Shown: positions 1-8,795 of the stretch, one piece after another | Layout of the letters: each line of letters opens with the position of its first letter | How positions within the stretch are numbered: position 1 is the stretch's first letter | Origin: JAAZFZ01 sp035647435 | GTDB lineage: Bacteria; Bacillota; Clostridia; Oscillospirales; Acutalibacteraceae | NCBI GenBank assembly: GCA_035647435.1 | Contig: DASRNM010000042.1 | Coordinates: forward strand, 1 to 21,167 | Reading direction: 5' to 3' | DNA: 21,167 bases | Position numbers and translations under genes: made by a program | The notes under the pieces: generated by a model | Told to the model about the DNA's origin: nothing | The model's input: only the letters and a program-made list of their open reading frames with translations | Database searches by the model: none

Positions 1-35
1 CCGTTATGTTTACTAATGATTGTACAAAATAAACA

Positions 36-64
36 TAGCCATTTAAGATGAAATATGTTACAAT
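36..64 (+). promoter_or_regulatory. Candidate promoter of the V-type ATPase operon
   Basis: An extended -10 element, TGTTACAAT, lies at 56-64 and would start transcription near 71, leaving a leader of about 29 bases before the first gene. The -35 region at the usual distance (36-41) is poor, which an extended -10 can offset. A second reading is TTGTAC at 20-25 with TAAGAT at 44-49 (18-base spacer). Nothing else upstream of the operon is visible because the window begins here. Confidence 0.4.
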
Positions 65-99
65 ATAGGGAATGATTTTTAAAGGAGGCATGACAAAAC

Positions 100-408
100 A
101 TGGCATCCGAAATGCTTCAAAAGGTGCTTGCCGCAGAGCAGGCAGAAGAAAAGGCTGTTGCCACAGCACAGGCAAGAGCGAAAGAGATAATCGAAGCAGC
201 AAATGAAAAGGGCGCGCAATTAATCGAAAAACATCGTGAATGTGCCCAAAATAGAGCTACAGAAATTATTGGCAAAGCTCAGGCGCAGACAAAGGAGCTT
301 GAAGATAAATCCGCTAGCGACAGCAAAAAGAAAAGTGAAGAAATAATTCACGCCGCTTTGTCAAAAAGAGAAGAGGCGATTAAATCCGTTATCAATATCG
401 TTATTTAA
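100..408 (+). CDS. atpH: V/A-type ATPase peripheral stalk subunit G/H
   Basis: This 102-residue protein is the small stator partner of subunit E. The E-G/H heterodimers form the peripheral stalks that hold the A3B3 head against the membrane subunit I. The sequence is almost entirely charged and alanine-rich heptad-like helix (residues about 8-95, many Ala, Glu, Lys and Gln) with no membrane segment, as expected for this family of about 100 residues. Identification rests on that composition and on being the first gene of a complete ATPase operon just before subunit I, as in Thermus-type operons. The start at 100 is served by AAAGGAGG at 81-88, a rather long spacing of 11 bases. An ATG at 90 sits too close to that site and opens an unrelated frame. 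Symbols differ between systems: this is NtpF in Enterococcus and G in Thermus. Confidence 0.85.
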   Translation: MASEMLQKVLAAEQAEEKAVATAQARAKEIIEAANEKGAQLIEKHRECAQNRATEIIGKAQAQTKELEDKSASDSKKKSEEIIHAALSKREEAIKSVINIVI

Positions 409-460
409 CCGTGTAATAACACGATTTTCGTTTGTATATTTATAAAAAGGAGGTGTTTCT

Positions 461-2455
461 TTGGCAAAAGTTGAAATGAGCAAAATTGAGCTTCTAGCTC
501 CCATTGAGCAATCAAAAGAAATCTTTGACTTCCTTCAATTCAGTTCTGTTATTGACTTGTCAGACAGCGAAGACAATGGCGACATATACAAGCTTTCCAC
601 TTCGCAAACTGTTTCTCAATTTGAAAAGAATCTTTCTATCTCACGCTCTTCACTGGCTGTTTTGGATAAATACTCCCCCGAAAACAAGGGGCTTTTAAGT
701 TCGTTCAGCGGTAGAGAAGAGATGCCGATTTCCGAGTACCTCAAAAAGACAGAGGAAATGAACAAAATTCTCAATGAATGCTATGACATAAACTCTTTTG
801 AAAAGGCTATATCAAAATCAGATGCCGATATTGCACGCCACCGTGCAATGCTTGACAGGCTCAGGCCATGGCTTAGCCTCGATATTCCCATGCAGTTTGA
901 AAAAACGGTGCATACATCCGCTTTCATCGGCAATTTACCCGGAGAATACAGCCATGATAGGCTTCAAAAGGCTTTTTCTGAAAAGCTTGAGGGTGAAGAC
1001 CGTTTTGATTTTAAGCTTATTGCATCAAGCCAAGAGCGAAGTTATGTTTTTGTCATTTGCCATAAGGAATGCGAAGAACAGGTTTATAAAGCACTGAGGG
1101 CTTTGGGGTTTGCCCACCCAGGCGACCCGACAAAGCACCCTCCCCGAGTTCGGTATGAACGTCTTGAAAAAGAGATAAAGAGTCTTGAGCTTCAAAAAGC
1201 AAAGGCTTTGAAAGAAATTGAAGACCGTGCATCGTTGAGAGGCGACATTGAGTTTTTATGCGACTATTTTACTATTCGCAAAGATAAATATGACGCTTTA
1301 AGTAAACTCGCTTTAAGTAAAAGAGTTTTTATTATTAATGGATATATTGCAACAAGAGAAGCGGACAAGCTTGTCAAAAAGCTTGAAAGCAAATGGACGG
1401 TTGCCGTTAGCATATCTACTCTGAGTGAAGATGACGAGCCACCGATTTTGCTTGACAACAACACTTTTTCGGCTCCCATGGAGTCCATAACAGAAATGTA
1501 TGCTTTGCCGACAAAAGAGGATGTAGACCCAAGCTCTGCAATGTCTTTTTTCTATTACTTTTTCTTTGGGCTTATGCTTTCAGATGCGGGCTACGGAATA
1601 ATCATGGTGCTCGCTGCAATGCTTGCAAAAAGATTTATGAAGCTTGAGAGTAGCATGAAAAAGACTCTTAATATGTTCCTTTTTTGTGGCATATCCACTA
1701 TCTTTTGGGGTGTCATGTTCGGCGGTTTTTTTGGAGACATTATTCCCGTCATTGCAAGAGAATTCTTCAACACTGAAATCCCGACGGCAAGCCTTGCGCT
1801 ATGGTTTGAACCATTAGCAGACCCAATGCGGTTGCTTATGTATTCCTTCCTTTTCGGAATTGTACATCTGTTCGCCGGCTTGGGTGTACGGTTTGCGATG
1901 TTGTGGAAAAGTGGCAAAAAGCTTGATGCTTTTTTAGATGTTGTCCCTGTTTATATGTTAGTGACAGGTGCGGCTCCGATTTGTGCGGCTATTATTTCTA
2001 AGGGCATCCCCGAGTGGACAACAAGTGCTGGTAAATACCTTGCAATTATCGGGTTGATATCAGTTGTTCTCACCGCAGGGCGCTCCTCAAAAAATATTTT
2101 TGGCAAACTCGGCGGAGGTCTTTTTGGGCTTTACAATATTGGCTCAGGATATCTCGGTGACATTTTGTCGTATTCAAGGCTACTTGCGCTTGGGCTTTGC
2201 ACAGGCGTAATCGCTTCAGTTGTAAACCTTTTAGGTACAATACCGCAAAGCACACCCGTTAAGGCAGTTGTTCTTGTAATCGCATTTATCGTCGGCCATA
2301 CTGTAAACATTGCAATCAATCTCATAGGCACATATGTGCACACAAACAGACTGCAGTATGTTGAATTTTTTTCGAAGTTCTACGAGGGTGGAGGCAAAGC
2401 CTTCTCTCCGTTGACTGCAAATACAAAGTATTTTAAACTAATGGAGGAAAAATGA
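461..2455 (+). CDS. ntpI: V/A-type ATPase membrane subunit I (a-subunit homologue)
   Basis: Subunit I carries the two ion half-channels next to the K ring and anchors the peripheral stalks. The 664 residues divide into a soluble N-terminal half (about 1-355, with coiled-coil arms near 100-140 and 225-260) and a membrane half (about 360-630) with several hydrophobic helices. The conserved arginine that faces the rotor glutamate is R573 in the motif GDILSYSRLLALGL. The family tail, with H627 and a YVEFFSKFYEGGG segment near 633-645, is present. Length is normal for the family. The start is TTG at 461, supported by AGGAGGTG at 448-455, seven bases from the start when counted from GGAGG. No better start is seen nearby. 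A short gap of 52 bases separates it from atpH. Function is secure by family and context. Confidence 0.95.
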   Translation: MAKVEMSKIELLAPIEQSKEIFDFLQFSSVIDLSDSEDNGDIYKLSTSQTVSQFEKNLSISRSSLAVLDKYSPENKGLLSSFSGREEMPISEYLKKTEEMNKILNECYDINSFEKAISKSDADIARHRAMLDRLRPWLSLDIPMQFEKTVHTSAFIGNLPGEYSHDRLQKAFSEKLEGEDRFDFKLIASSQERSYVFVICHKECEEQVYKALRALGFAHPGDPTKHPPRVRYERLEKEIKSLELQKAKALKEIEDRASLRGDIEFLCDYFTIRKDKYDALSKLALSKRVFIINGYIATREADKLVKKLESKWTVAVSISTLSEDDEPPILLDNNTFSAPMESITEMYALPTKEDVDPSSAMSFFYYFFFGLMLSDAGYGIIMVLAAMLAKRFMKLESSMKKTLNMFLFCGISTIFWGVMFGGFFGDIIPVIAREFFNTEIPTASLALWFEPLADPMRLLMYSFLFGIVHLFAGLGVRFAMLWKSGKKLDAFLDVVPVYMLVTGAAPICAAIISKGIPEWTTSAGKYLAIIGLISVVLTAGRSSKNIFGKLGGGLFGLYNIGSGYLGDILSYSRLLALGLCTGVIASVVNLLGTIPQSTPVKAVVLVIAFIVGHTVNIAINLIGTYVHTNRLQYVEFFSKFYEGGGKAFSPLTANTKYFKLMEEK

Positions 2456-2456
2456 A

Positions 2457-2942
2457 ATGATTAATTTAGGAATGGTTTGTGCAATAACAGGCGCAGCTTT
2501 CGCTGCAATCTTTTCAGGTCTCGGCTCGGCAAAAGGTGTCGGCCTTGTCGGTCAAGCAGGCTCAGGCGTAATCGCAGAAGATCCATCAAAATTCGGTAAA
2601 GTTCTTATTCTCGAAATTTTGCCCGGCACACAGGGGCTTTACGGTTTCCTTGCAGCTATTCTTGTCTTACTTCAAATTGGAGTTATCGGCGGAGACATTA
2701 TTGACCTTTCGATTGCTAAAGGCCTAATGTATTTTGCTGCTTGTCTCCCAATTGCTGTTGTCGGCTATTTTTCAGCAATTGCACAGGCAAAGGTTGCCGT
2801 TGCAGGCGTTAACGTTGTTGCAAAGAGACCCGACCAAAGTGGTAAAACAATCACAATGTCAGTTATGGTTGAAACATATGCAGTTCTTGCATTGCTTGTT
2901 TCAATTCTTGCTATCACCAGTATTACAGGTCTCGCTATCTAA
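2457..2942 (+). CDS. ntpK: V/A-type ATPase rotor ring proteolipid subunit K, probably Na+-binding
   Basis: This is the c-ring subunit, which carries ions through the membrane as the ring turns. The 161 residues form two helical hairpins (four membrane helices), the duplicated form typical of V-type rings. Only the second hairpin has the ion-carrying glutamate, E139 in MVETYAVLALL. The Na+ ligands known from Enterococcus hirae NtpK have clear counterparts: L55, T58, Q59 and Y62 in LPGTQGLY, Q110 in SAIAQAKVA, and E139. This strongly suggests Na+ rather than H+ coupling. An extra acidic residue, E53, lies one helical turn before the LPGTQG motif. The gene starts one base after the stop of ntpI, and its ribosome site GGAGG (2443-2447) lies inside the end of ntpI, so the two are likely translated together. 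Confidence 0.96.
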   Translation: MINLGMVCAITGAAFAAIFSGLGSAKGVGLVGQAGSGVIAEDPSKFGKVLILEILPGTQGLYGFLAAILVLLQIGVIGGDIIDLSIAKGLMYFAACLPIAVVGYFSAIAQAKVAVAGVNVVAKRPDQSGKTITMSVMVETYAVLALLVSILAITSITGLAI

Positions 2943-2964
2943 GTTGAGAGGATGAGTTTCCAAA

Positions 2965-3552
2965 ATGATAGAAAAAATCATTGAAAAAATAGATAATGAT
3001 GCCGCCGAAAGCTGTAAAAAAATTGTTATCGAGGCCGAAAACAAGGCCGATAAAATTCTTGCACAGGCAAAAGAGGACGGCGATCAAGTTACATCACAAA
3101 TAATTGACCAGGCCGAAAAACAAGGTGAAAGAATGCTTGTAATGTCAAAATCAAGGGCAGAACAGCAGTCAAGGCAAACAATTCTCGCTGCAAAGGTTCA
3201 AGCTATAAATGATGCTGTTTCAGAATCGTTGAATGCTTTGAACAATCAGTCTGAAGAGGATTACTTTGATTCAATCATAAAACTGCTTGATAAGCATGTT
3301 ATTGAGGGCGAATGTATAATGATGTTCTCCTCTCGTGATACCGCAAGAATTCCCAACGGCTTTAGTGAAAAAGCTATTCAGTGTGCAAAGGAAAAAGGCT
3401 GTAAACTTAGCTTTTCGGATAAAAGTGCAAAAATCGACAGCGGATTTATTTTGAAGTACGGCGATATTGAAATCAATTGTTCCTTTGACGCTTTGATAGA
3501 GGAACGCCGTGAAGATATTAAAGAAGTGGTCAATTCAATTCTATTTAAATAG
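2965..3552 (+). CDS. atpE: V/A-type ATPase peripheral stalk subunit E
   Basis: Subunit E pairs with G/H in the peripheral stalk and caps the top of the A3B3 head. The 195 residues show the family layout: a long charged helix (about 1-85, rich in Glu, Lys, Ala and Gln, including repeated QAEKQGE-like stretches) followed by a globular alpha/beta domain (about 90-195) that ends in the typical segment with two short strands and an EERREDIKEVVNSILF helix. Length matches the family (about 190-200). It follows ntpK after 22 bases, with a weak AGAGG ribosome site 13 bases before ATG 2965. Its stop TAG shares bases with the ribosome site of the next gene. Position between K and C confirms the call. 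Confidence 0.92.
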   Translation: MIEKIIEKIDNDAAESCKKIVIEAENKADKILAQAKEDGDQVTSQIIDQAEKQGERMLVMSKSRAEQQSRQTILAAKVQAINDAVSESLNALNNQSEEDYFDSIIKLLDKHVIEGECIMMFSSRDTARIPNGFSEKAIQCAKEKGCKLSFSDKSAKIDSGFILKYGDIEINCSFDALIEERREDIKEVVNSILFK

Positions 3553-3565
3553 GCGGTGAGCAACA

Positions 3566-4531
3566 ATGCGTGAAACTGAATATGCTTTTGCAGTCGCAAG
3601 AATCAGGTCAAACGAACTAAAGCTGCTCACAACGGCAGATATTGACCTGCTTATCGGAGCTGCAACCAGCAGCGATGTTCTAAAAATCCTTGCGGACAAA
3701 GGCAAAACAATGCCGGAAGGCAACAAAAAAACAGATATTGCACAGGCGGAGCTTGAGAATGCATGGCAGCTTATCTGCGAAAGTGCACCCGATTCAAGCT
3801 TGCTTGATGCTTTGATAATCGAAAACGATTTTTACAACCTCAAAGCCGCCATAAAAGCTACATTCTCAAACCTTGATGCAAGCGATTACTATATCACTCC
3901 TTGCATTGCAGACACCGAAGTCATCACAAAAGCTATCAAAACAAAAAACTTTGAACTCTTGCCTGAATATTTGCAAGAGTGCGCAGCTGCTGCCTATGAT
4001 GCGGTTGCACGTGTTGAAAGCGGTCAGCTTGCGGAAATATACATTGACAAAGCGTCACTCAACACAGCAAAGGAGTTTGTGAAAAAAGCACAAAGTCCCC
4101 TTTTGTCAAAAATTGTCGAGTTGAAATGCGCACAGGCGAACATCAAAATCGCTTTGAGATGCGTTACAATGGGCAAGGACAAAGCCTTTGCAGAAAACGC
4201 AATGTGTATTAGCGATTATGTGGACAACGACGAGCTTCTCAAAAGCGCATCTAATAAGGAAGCTCTGTTAAAATATCTTTTATCAACACCCTTTGAACCT
4301 ATTGCGAAAAGTATTGTAACAGGGTTTACGGAATTCGAAAGGCAATGCGACAATCTGCTTGTGAAATGGTTAGACGATGCAAAGTGGGAAGTCTTCGGCC
4401 CGGACCCGTTGGTTGCATACTATTATGCAAAGGTTGCAGAAGCGAAGAATATAAAAATAATTCTTTCAGCTAAAATTAATGATCTTCCCGTCGAAACAAT
4501 TCGCAAGAGAGTGAGGGAGATTTATGCATAG
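3566..4531 (+). CDS. atpC: V/A-type ATPase subunit C (central stalk socket)
   Basis: Subunit C, the homologue of eukaryotic subunit d, is a funnel-shaped helical protein on top of the K ring. It couples the central shaft D-F to the rotor. The 321-residue, wholly soluble, helix-rich protein opens with the family signature region (YAFAVARIRSNELKLLT, residues 5-21) and has the three-fold repeated helical pattern with LLxAxIxxxFYNLKAAIKA-like segments near 78-98. It lacks any membrane segment. The ribosome site AGGCGG lies at 3551-3556 before ATG 3566. The last eight bases overlap the start of atpF, so the two are probably translationally coupled. Family assignment rests on the signature region, length and operon position. 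Confidence 0.93.
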   Translation: MRETEYAFAVARIRSNELKLLTTADIDLLIGAATSSDVLKILADKGKTMPEGNKKTDIAQAELENAWQLICESAPDSSLLDALIIENDFYNLKAAIKATFSNLDASDYYITPCIADTEVITKAIKTKNFELLPEYLQECAAAAYDAVARVESGQLAEIYIDKASLNTAKEFVKKAQSPLLSKIVELKCAQANIKIALRCVTMGKDKAFAENAMCISDYVDNDELLKSASNKEALLKYLLSTPFEPIAKSIVTGFTEFERQCDNLLVKWLDDAKWEVFGPDPLVAYYYAKVAEAKNIKIILSAKINDLPVETIRKRVREIYA

Positions 4532-4841
4532 AAAAATAGCCGCTATGGGCGACAAAGATAGTATTTACGGCTTTTCAACATTGGGTATTCACATTTTCCC
4601 CGAGGATAATTCGGATGATGCTGTGAAAACTTTGAGAAAGCTTGCCGGCAGCGGTTATGCTGTAATATATATAACAGAGCAGCTTGCCGACGGCATGCTG
4701 AATGAAATTGACAAATATTCTGACCGCCCCTTGCCCGCAATCGTTCTTATACCGAGCGTGAGCGGCAACACAGGGCTTGGTCTTAAAAACGTGAGCAAAT
4801 CCGTTGAAAAAGCGGTTGGCTCCGACATTCTGTCAAATTAA
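4524..4841 (+). CDS. atpF: V/A-type ATPase central shaft subunit F
   Basis: Subunit F binds the shaft subunit D and helps turn and regulate the central rotor. The 105-residue protein starts with the hallmark motif AAMGDKDSIYGFSTLGI (residues 6-22), followed by alternating strands and helices of a small Rossmann-like fold: a strand near 45-52 (YAVIYITE), a strand near 70-76 (PAIVLIPS) and a C-terminal helix that inserts into the rotor. Size is normal for the family (about 100-110). It overlaps atpC by eight bases and uses a GGGAG-like site within the end of atpC. Confidence 0.94.
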   Translation: MHRKIAAMGDKDSIYGFSTLGIHIFPEDNSDDAVKTLRKLAGSGYAVIYITEQLADGMLNEIDKYSDRPLPAIVLIPSVSGNTGLGLKNVSKSVEKAVGSDILSN

Positions 4842-4871
4842 AGCTATTGATGCCAAAAGCATCGGAAAGGC

Positions 4872-6653
4872 ATGGTAGATAAAATGAGTGAAGGCGTAAT
4901 TGCAAAAATTTCAGGTCCCCTTGTTGTTGCCTCCGGTATGCGTGATGCCAACATGTTTGATGTTGTGCGTGTCAGTAACAGCCGTTTGATCGGTGAAATT
5001 ATTGAAATGCACGGCGACAGAGCATCAGTGCAAGTATATGAGGAAACCTCGGGCATTGGCACAGGTGAACCTGTTGAATCAACGAACGAACCTTTAAGTG
5101 TTGAGCTCGGTCCTGGGCTAATAAGAGGCATATTCGACGGTATTCAAAGACCGCTTGATACTATTAGAGGCATGGTCGGGAACAGACTCAAAAAGGGCAT
5201 TGAAGTCCCTTCATTGAACCGTGAGGCAGTGTGGCGTTTTGTTCCGAGTGTTAAAGAGGGCGACAAAGTATCTCAGGGAGATATTTTAGGCTCAGTTGAA
5301 GAGACGGCAGTTGTTTCACACAAAATTATGGTGCCACCTAACATCAGCGGTACAATTAAATCAATTTCTGTTGGCGACTACAAGGTTACGGAGACTGTCG
5401 GTGTTATTGAAACAGAAAACGGAGAACACGAAATCACACTTATTCAAAAGTGGCCTGTCCGAAAAGGCAGACCTTACACAAAAAAGCTTTCGCCCGATGT
5501 TCCGCTTATTACAGGTCAAAGGGTTATTGACGCACTTTTTCCGATAGCAAAGGGTGGTGTTGCAGCTATCCCCGGTCCTTTTGGCAGCGGAAAAACTGTT
5601 ACACAGCACCAGCTTGCAAAATGGGCTGAGGCTGACATAGTCGTTTACATCGGTTGCGGTGAGCGTGGCAACGAAATGACAGACGTTCTCAACGAGTTCC
5701 CTGAGCTTATTGACCCGCACACAGGCAAATCCATCATGGAGAGAACGGTTCTAATAGCCAACACATCCGATATGCCCGTTGCGGCTCGTGAAGCTTCAAT
5801 TTATACAGGCATAACAATTGCCGAGTATTTTCGTGATATGGGTTATTCAGTTGCACTTATGGCTGATTCTACCTCCCGTTGGGCTGAGGCTCTTCGTGAA
5901 ATGTCGGGCAGGCTTGAAGAAATGCCCGGTGAAGAGGGTTATCCCGCATATTTAGGCAGCAGACTAGCCCAATTCTATGAAAGGTCGGGGAGAGTTATTT
6001 CTCTTGGTTCCGACAACAGAGAGGGTTCACTTTCTGTTATAGGCGCCGTTTCCCCTCCCGGTGGCGACATTTCAGAGCCTGTTTCGCAGGCAACACTAAG
6101 GATTGTCAAGGTTTTCTGGGGGCTTGACTCATCCCTTGCATACAAAAGACATTTCCCCGCAATCAATTGGCTTTCAAGCTATTCGCTTTATGCCGAATCT
6201 TTGGGCGAATGGTTCAACGATAATGTTAACGAAGAATGGACTAATTTGAGAGGCAAACTGATGAACTTGCTCTCTGACGAGGCAGCGCTTGAAGAAATCG
6301 TTAGACTTGTCGGCATGGATGCACTTTCTTCCCCTGACCGTCTAAAAATGGAAGCGTCACGCTCAATTCGTGAGGATTTCCTTCACCAGCTTGCTTTCCA
6401 TGATATTGACACATATACTTCACTACAAAAGCAGTATTATATCATGAAGCTTGCTATTCAGTTCTATGAAGAATCACTTGAAGCTCTCAAGATGGGAGCA
6501 GATATCGAAAAAATTGTTGTTATGCCTGTTAGGGAAGCAATTGGTCGCTTCAAATACATTCCAGAAGACAGAATCGACAACGAATACAAAGTAATATCCG
6601 CTAAGCTCAAAAGCGAGCTTAAGGGTGTGCTTGAATACAGGGAGGATTTGTAA
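4872..6653 (+). CDS. atpA: V/A-type ATPase catalytic subunit A
   Basis: Subunit A hydrolyses or makes ATP at the A/B interfaces of the head. The 593 residues contain the N-terminal beta barrel (about 5-75), the bulge domain special to A subunits (about 115-200), the nucleotide-binding core with P-loop GPFGSGKT at 235-242 (K241), the catalytic glutamate E264 in GCGERGNE, the Walker B strand with LMADSTSRWAEALRE, and a helical C-terminal domain. This is the full family length. Start choice is open. ATG 4872 has GGAAAGG almost touching it. ATG 4884 gives the family-typical beginning MSEGVIAKISGPL but lacks a well-spaced site. The difference is only four residues. The gene ends by overlapping the start of atpB in TAATG. 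Confidence 0.97.
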   Translation: MVDKMSEGVIAKISGPLVVASGMRDANMFDVVRVSNSRLIGEIIEMHGDRASVQVYEETSGIGTGEPVESTNEPLSVELGPGLIRGIFDGIQRPLDTIRGMVGNRLKKGIEVPSLNREAVWRFVPSVKEGDKVSQGDILGSVEETAVVSHKIMVPPNISGTIKSISVGDYKVTETVGVIETENGEHEITLIQKWPVRKGRPYTKKLSPDVPLITGQRVIDALFPIAKGGVAAIPGPFGSGKTVTQHQLAKWAEADIVVYIGCGERGNEMTDVLNEFPELIDPHTGKSIMERTVLIANTSDMPVAAREASIYTGITIAEYFRDMGYSVALMADSTSRWAEALREMSGRLEEMPGEEGYPAYLGSRLAQFYERSGRVISLGSDNREGSLSVIGAVSPPGGDISEPVSQATLRIVKVFWGLDSSLAYKRHFPAINWLSSYSLYAESLGEWFNDNVNEEWTNLRGKLMNLLSDEAALEEIVRLVGMDALSSPDRLKMEASRSIREDFLHQLAFHDIDTYTSLQKQYYIMKLAIQFYEESLEALKMGADIEKIVVMPVREAIGRFKYIPEDRIDNEYKVISAKLKSELKGVLEYREDL

Positions 6654-8029
6654 TGCCGAGAGAGTACAGAACAATTCAGGAGGTTTCCGGCCCTCTTATG
6701 CTTGTTAGAGAGGTTGAGGGAATCACTTATAACGAGCTTGGTGAAATTGAGCTTGCCGACGGTGAAACTCGCCGTTGCCGTGTTCTTGAAATAGACGGAA
6801 CTGATGCATTGGTTCAGCTTTTTGAGAGCTCAACGGGTATTAACCTTCAAAACAGTAAGGTCTGTTTTCTTGGCAGACAAATGGAGTTGGGTTTATCGCT
6901 CGACATGCTCGGCAGAGTTTTTGACGGGCTTGGCAGACCAAAAGATGGCGGACCCGAAATCATTCCCGAAAAAAGGGCTGACGTCAACGGTGTCCCTATG
7001 AACCCTGCCGGCAGAAACTATCCGCAAGAGTTTATTCAAACCGGCGTTTCGGCCATTGACGGTCTTAATACGCTTGTTAGGGGGCAGAAGCTCCCCATAT
7101 TTTCAGCGTCAGGTCTTCCTCATGCAAACCTTGCAGCACAGATTGCAAGACAGGCAAAGGTTCACGGCGAAAACGAACAGTTTGCTGTTGTTTTTGGTGC
7201 AATGGGTATAACCTTTGAAGAATCTGATTATTTTATTCAAAGCTTTAAAAGCACAGGTGCGCTTGAGAGAACCGTTGTGTTTTCAAACCTTGCTGATGAC
7301 CCTGCAATAGAAAGAATAGCAACCCCGAAAATGGCACTTACCGCAGCAGAATATTTAGCTTTTGACAAGGGCATGCACGTGCTTGTTATTTTAACTGATA
7401 TTACAAACTACGCAGACGCTCTGCGTGAGGTTTCAGCGGCTAGAAAAGAGGTTCCGGGCAGGCGTGGATACCCCGGATATATGTACACAGACCTTGCTTC
7501 AATTTATGAAAGAGCGGGCAGACAAAAGGGCAATGACGGGAGCATAACACTTATCCCAATTCTCACAATGCCCGAGGATGACAAAACCCACCCAATCCCC
7601 GACCTTACAGGTTACATCACAGAAGGGCAAATAATTTTGAGCCGTGACCTTTTCAGGCGAGGTATCAACCCACCAATCGACGTTCTCCCCTCCCTTTCAA
7701 GACTTAAAGATAAAGGTATCGGGGAAGGTAAAACGAGGGATGACCATTCAAACACGATGAACCAGCTATTCTCCGCCTATGCGAGAGGTAAAGACAGCAA
7801 GGAGTTGATGGTAATCCTCGGTGAGGCTGCACTCACGGATATTGACAAGCTTTATGCAAAATTTGCAGACGAATTTGAAAAAGAATACGTTTCTCAAGGC
7901 TTCCAAACAAACAGAAGCATTGAACAAACACTCAATTTAGGATGGAAGTTGCTTTCAATACTACCAAGAAGTGAACTAAAGAGAATCAGCGATGAGCTTC
8001 TTGACGAGCATTACGGCAAAACTCAGTAG
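6653..8029 (+). CDS. atpB: V/A-type ATPase regulatory (non-catalytic) subunit B
   Basis: Subunit B alternates with A in the hexameric head and completes the catalytic sites. The 458-residue protein has the beta barrel (about 1-75), a nucleotide-binding-like core and a helical C-terminal domain. The usual P-loop is replaced by FSASGLPHANLA (150-161), which is normal for B and shows it is not catalytic. The arginine finger that reaches the ATP bound to A is R350 in LPSLSRL, the same number as in Enterococcus NtpB. Other family motifs are present, such as EVPGRRGYPGYMYTDL (266-281). Its ATG overlaps the TAA of atpA by one base, a classic translational coupling that helps balance A and B. Confidence 0.97.
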   Translation: MPREYRTIQEVSGPLMLVREVEGITYNELGEIELADGETRRCRVLEIDGTDALVQLFESSTGINLQNSKVCFLGRQMELGLSLDMLGRVFDGLGRPKDGGPEIIPEKRADVNGVPMNPAGRNYPQEFIQTGVSAIDGLNTLVRGQKLPIFSASGLPHANLAAQIARQAKVHGENEQFAVVFGAMGITFEESDYFIQSFKSTGALERTVVFSNLADDPAIERIATPKMALTAAEYLAFDKGMHVLVILTDITNYADALREVSAARKEVPGRRGYPGYMYTDLASIYERAGRQKGNDGSITLIPILTMPEDDKTHPIPDLTGYITEGQIILSRDLFRRGINPPIDVLPSLSRLKDKGIGEGKTRDDHSNTMNQLFSAYARGKDSKELMVILGEAALTDIDKLYAKFADEFEKEYVSQGFQTNRSIEQTLNLGWKLLSILPRSELKRISDELLDEHYGKTQ

Positions 8030-8063
8030 ATTTTGCAACCCTTTGCAGAAAGGATAGAACCAT

Positions 8064-8711
8064 ATGGCAATTTTAAATGTAAACCCCACACGCATGGAAT
8101 TGACAAACTTAAAGCGCAAACTCATTACCGCTCGGAGAGGGCATAAGCTGCTCAAAGATAAGCGGGATGAGTTAATGCGCCGTTTTCTCGAACTTGTGCG
8201 TGAAAATAAAGAGTTGCGAATTACTGTTGAAGAAGGAATAAAAAAGGCAAACCTTAATATGTCCACCGCAAGAAGCACAATGAGCGATAAAAGCATTGAG
8301 GTTGCGCTTATGCTCCCAACACAAGACATGAGCATTAAAATCGAAGAAAAAAATGTCATGAGTGTCTTGATACCAGAATTTGACGTTAAGTTCAAAACTG
8401 CCGACGAGAGCGACATTTATTCCTACGGTCTTGCCGAAACAGCAGGTGACCTCGATGCCGCTGTTAAATCATTGTCTGATATAATGCCGAAAATGATAAG
8501 GCTTGCAGAGGTTGAAAAGTCATGTCAACTCATGGCGTCGGAAATTGAAAAAACACGCCGAAGAGTTAACGCTCTTGAGCATGTTATGATTCCGCAGTAT
8601 GAGGAAACGATTAAATACATCACAATGAAGCTTGATGAAAATGAGCGAAGCACCACCACACGCCTTATGAAAGTTAAGGATATGATGCTTGCAAAGGCTC
8701 ATAAGTACTAA
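8064..8711 (+). CDS. atpD: V/A-type ATPase central shaft subunit D
   Basis: Subunit D is the rotating axle inside the A3B3 head, the counterpart of gamma in F-type enzymes. The 215-residue protein begins with the family signature NVNPTRMELTNLKRKL (5-20), continues as a long basic helix (to about 70), has a small less helical middle (about 75-125), and returns as a long C-terminal helix (about 130-200) that pairs with the first to form the coiled coil. AAAGGA at 8049-8054 lies nine bases before ATG 8064. It is the last gene of the operon, about 35 bases before a strong terminator. No further ATPase gene (such as NtpH or NtpJ of Enterococcus) follows. Confidence 0.95.
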   Translation: MAILNVNPTRMELTNLKRKLITARRGHKLLKDKRDELMRRFLELVRENKELRITVEEGIKKANLNMSTARSTMSDKSIEVALMLPTQDMSIKIEEKNVMSVLIPEFDVKFKTADESDIYSYGLAETAGDLDAAVKSLSDIMPKMIRLAEVEKSCQLMASEIEKTRRRVNALEHVMIPQYEETIKYITMKLDENERSTTTRLMKVKDMMLAKAHKY

Positions 8712-8745
8712 TAAAAAGCAGCTTTTCACTTGTTGATTAAAATTT

Positions 8746-8795
8746 AGAGCATTTTGAGTTCTCCGTTATGGAATTCTCAAAATGCTCTTTTTTTT
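8746..8795. terminator. Bidirectional terminator between atpD and the C69 peptidase gene
   Basis: A perfect 13-base-pair stem pairs AGAGCATTTTGAG (8746-8758) with CTCAAAATGCTCT (8776-8788). On the + strand it is followed by a run of seven T, an ideal Rho-independent terminator for the ATPase operon. Read on the - strand it is followed by AAATTTTAATC, so it can also end the convergent gene, whose stop codon at 8794-8796 touches the hairpin. Confidence 0.88.

Noticed and set aside
410..423. Small hairpin CGTGT-AATA-ACACG just after atpH, followed by ATTTTCG
   Set aside because: Only five base pairs and a short T run. Too weak to call a terminator inside a co-transcribed operon; at most a minor attenuator or processing site.
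6653..8029. Missing P-loop in the ATPase B subunit as a possible defect
   Set aside because: B subunits of V/A-type enzymes normally lack it; the arginine finger R350 is present.
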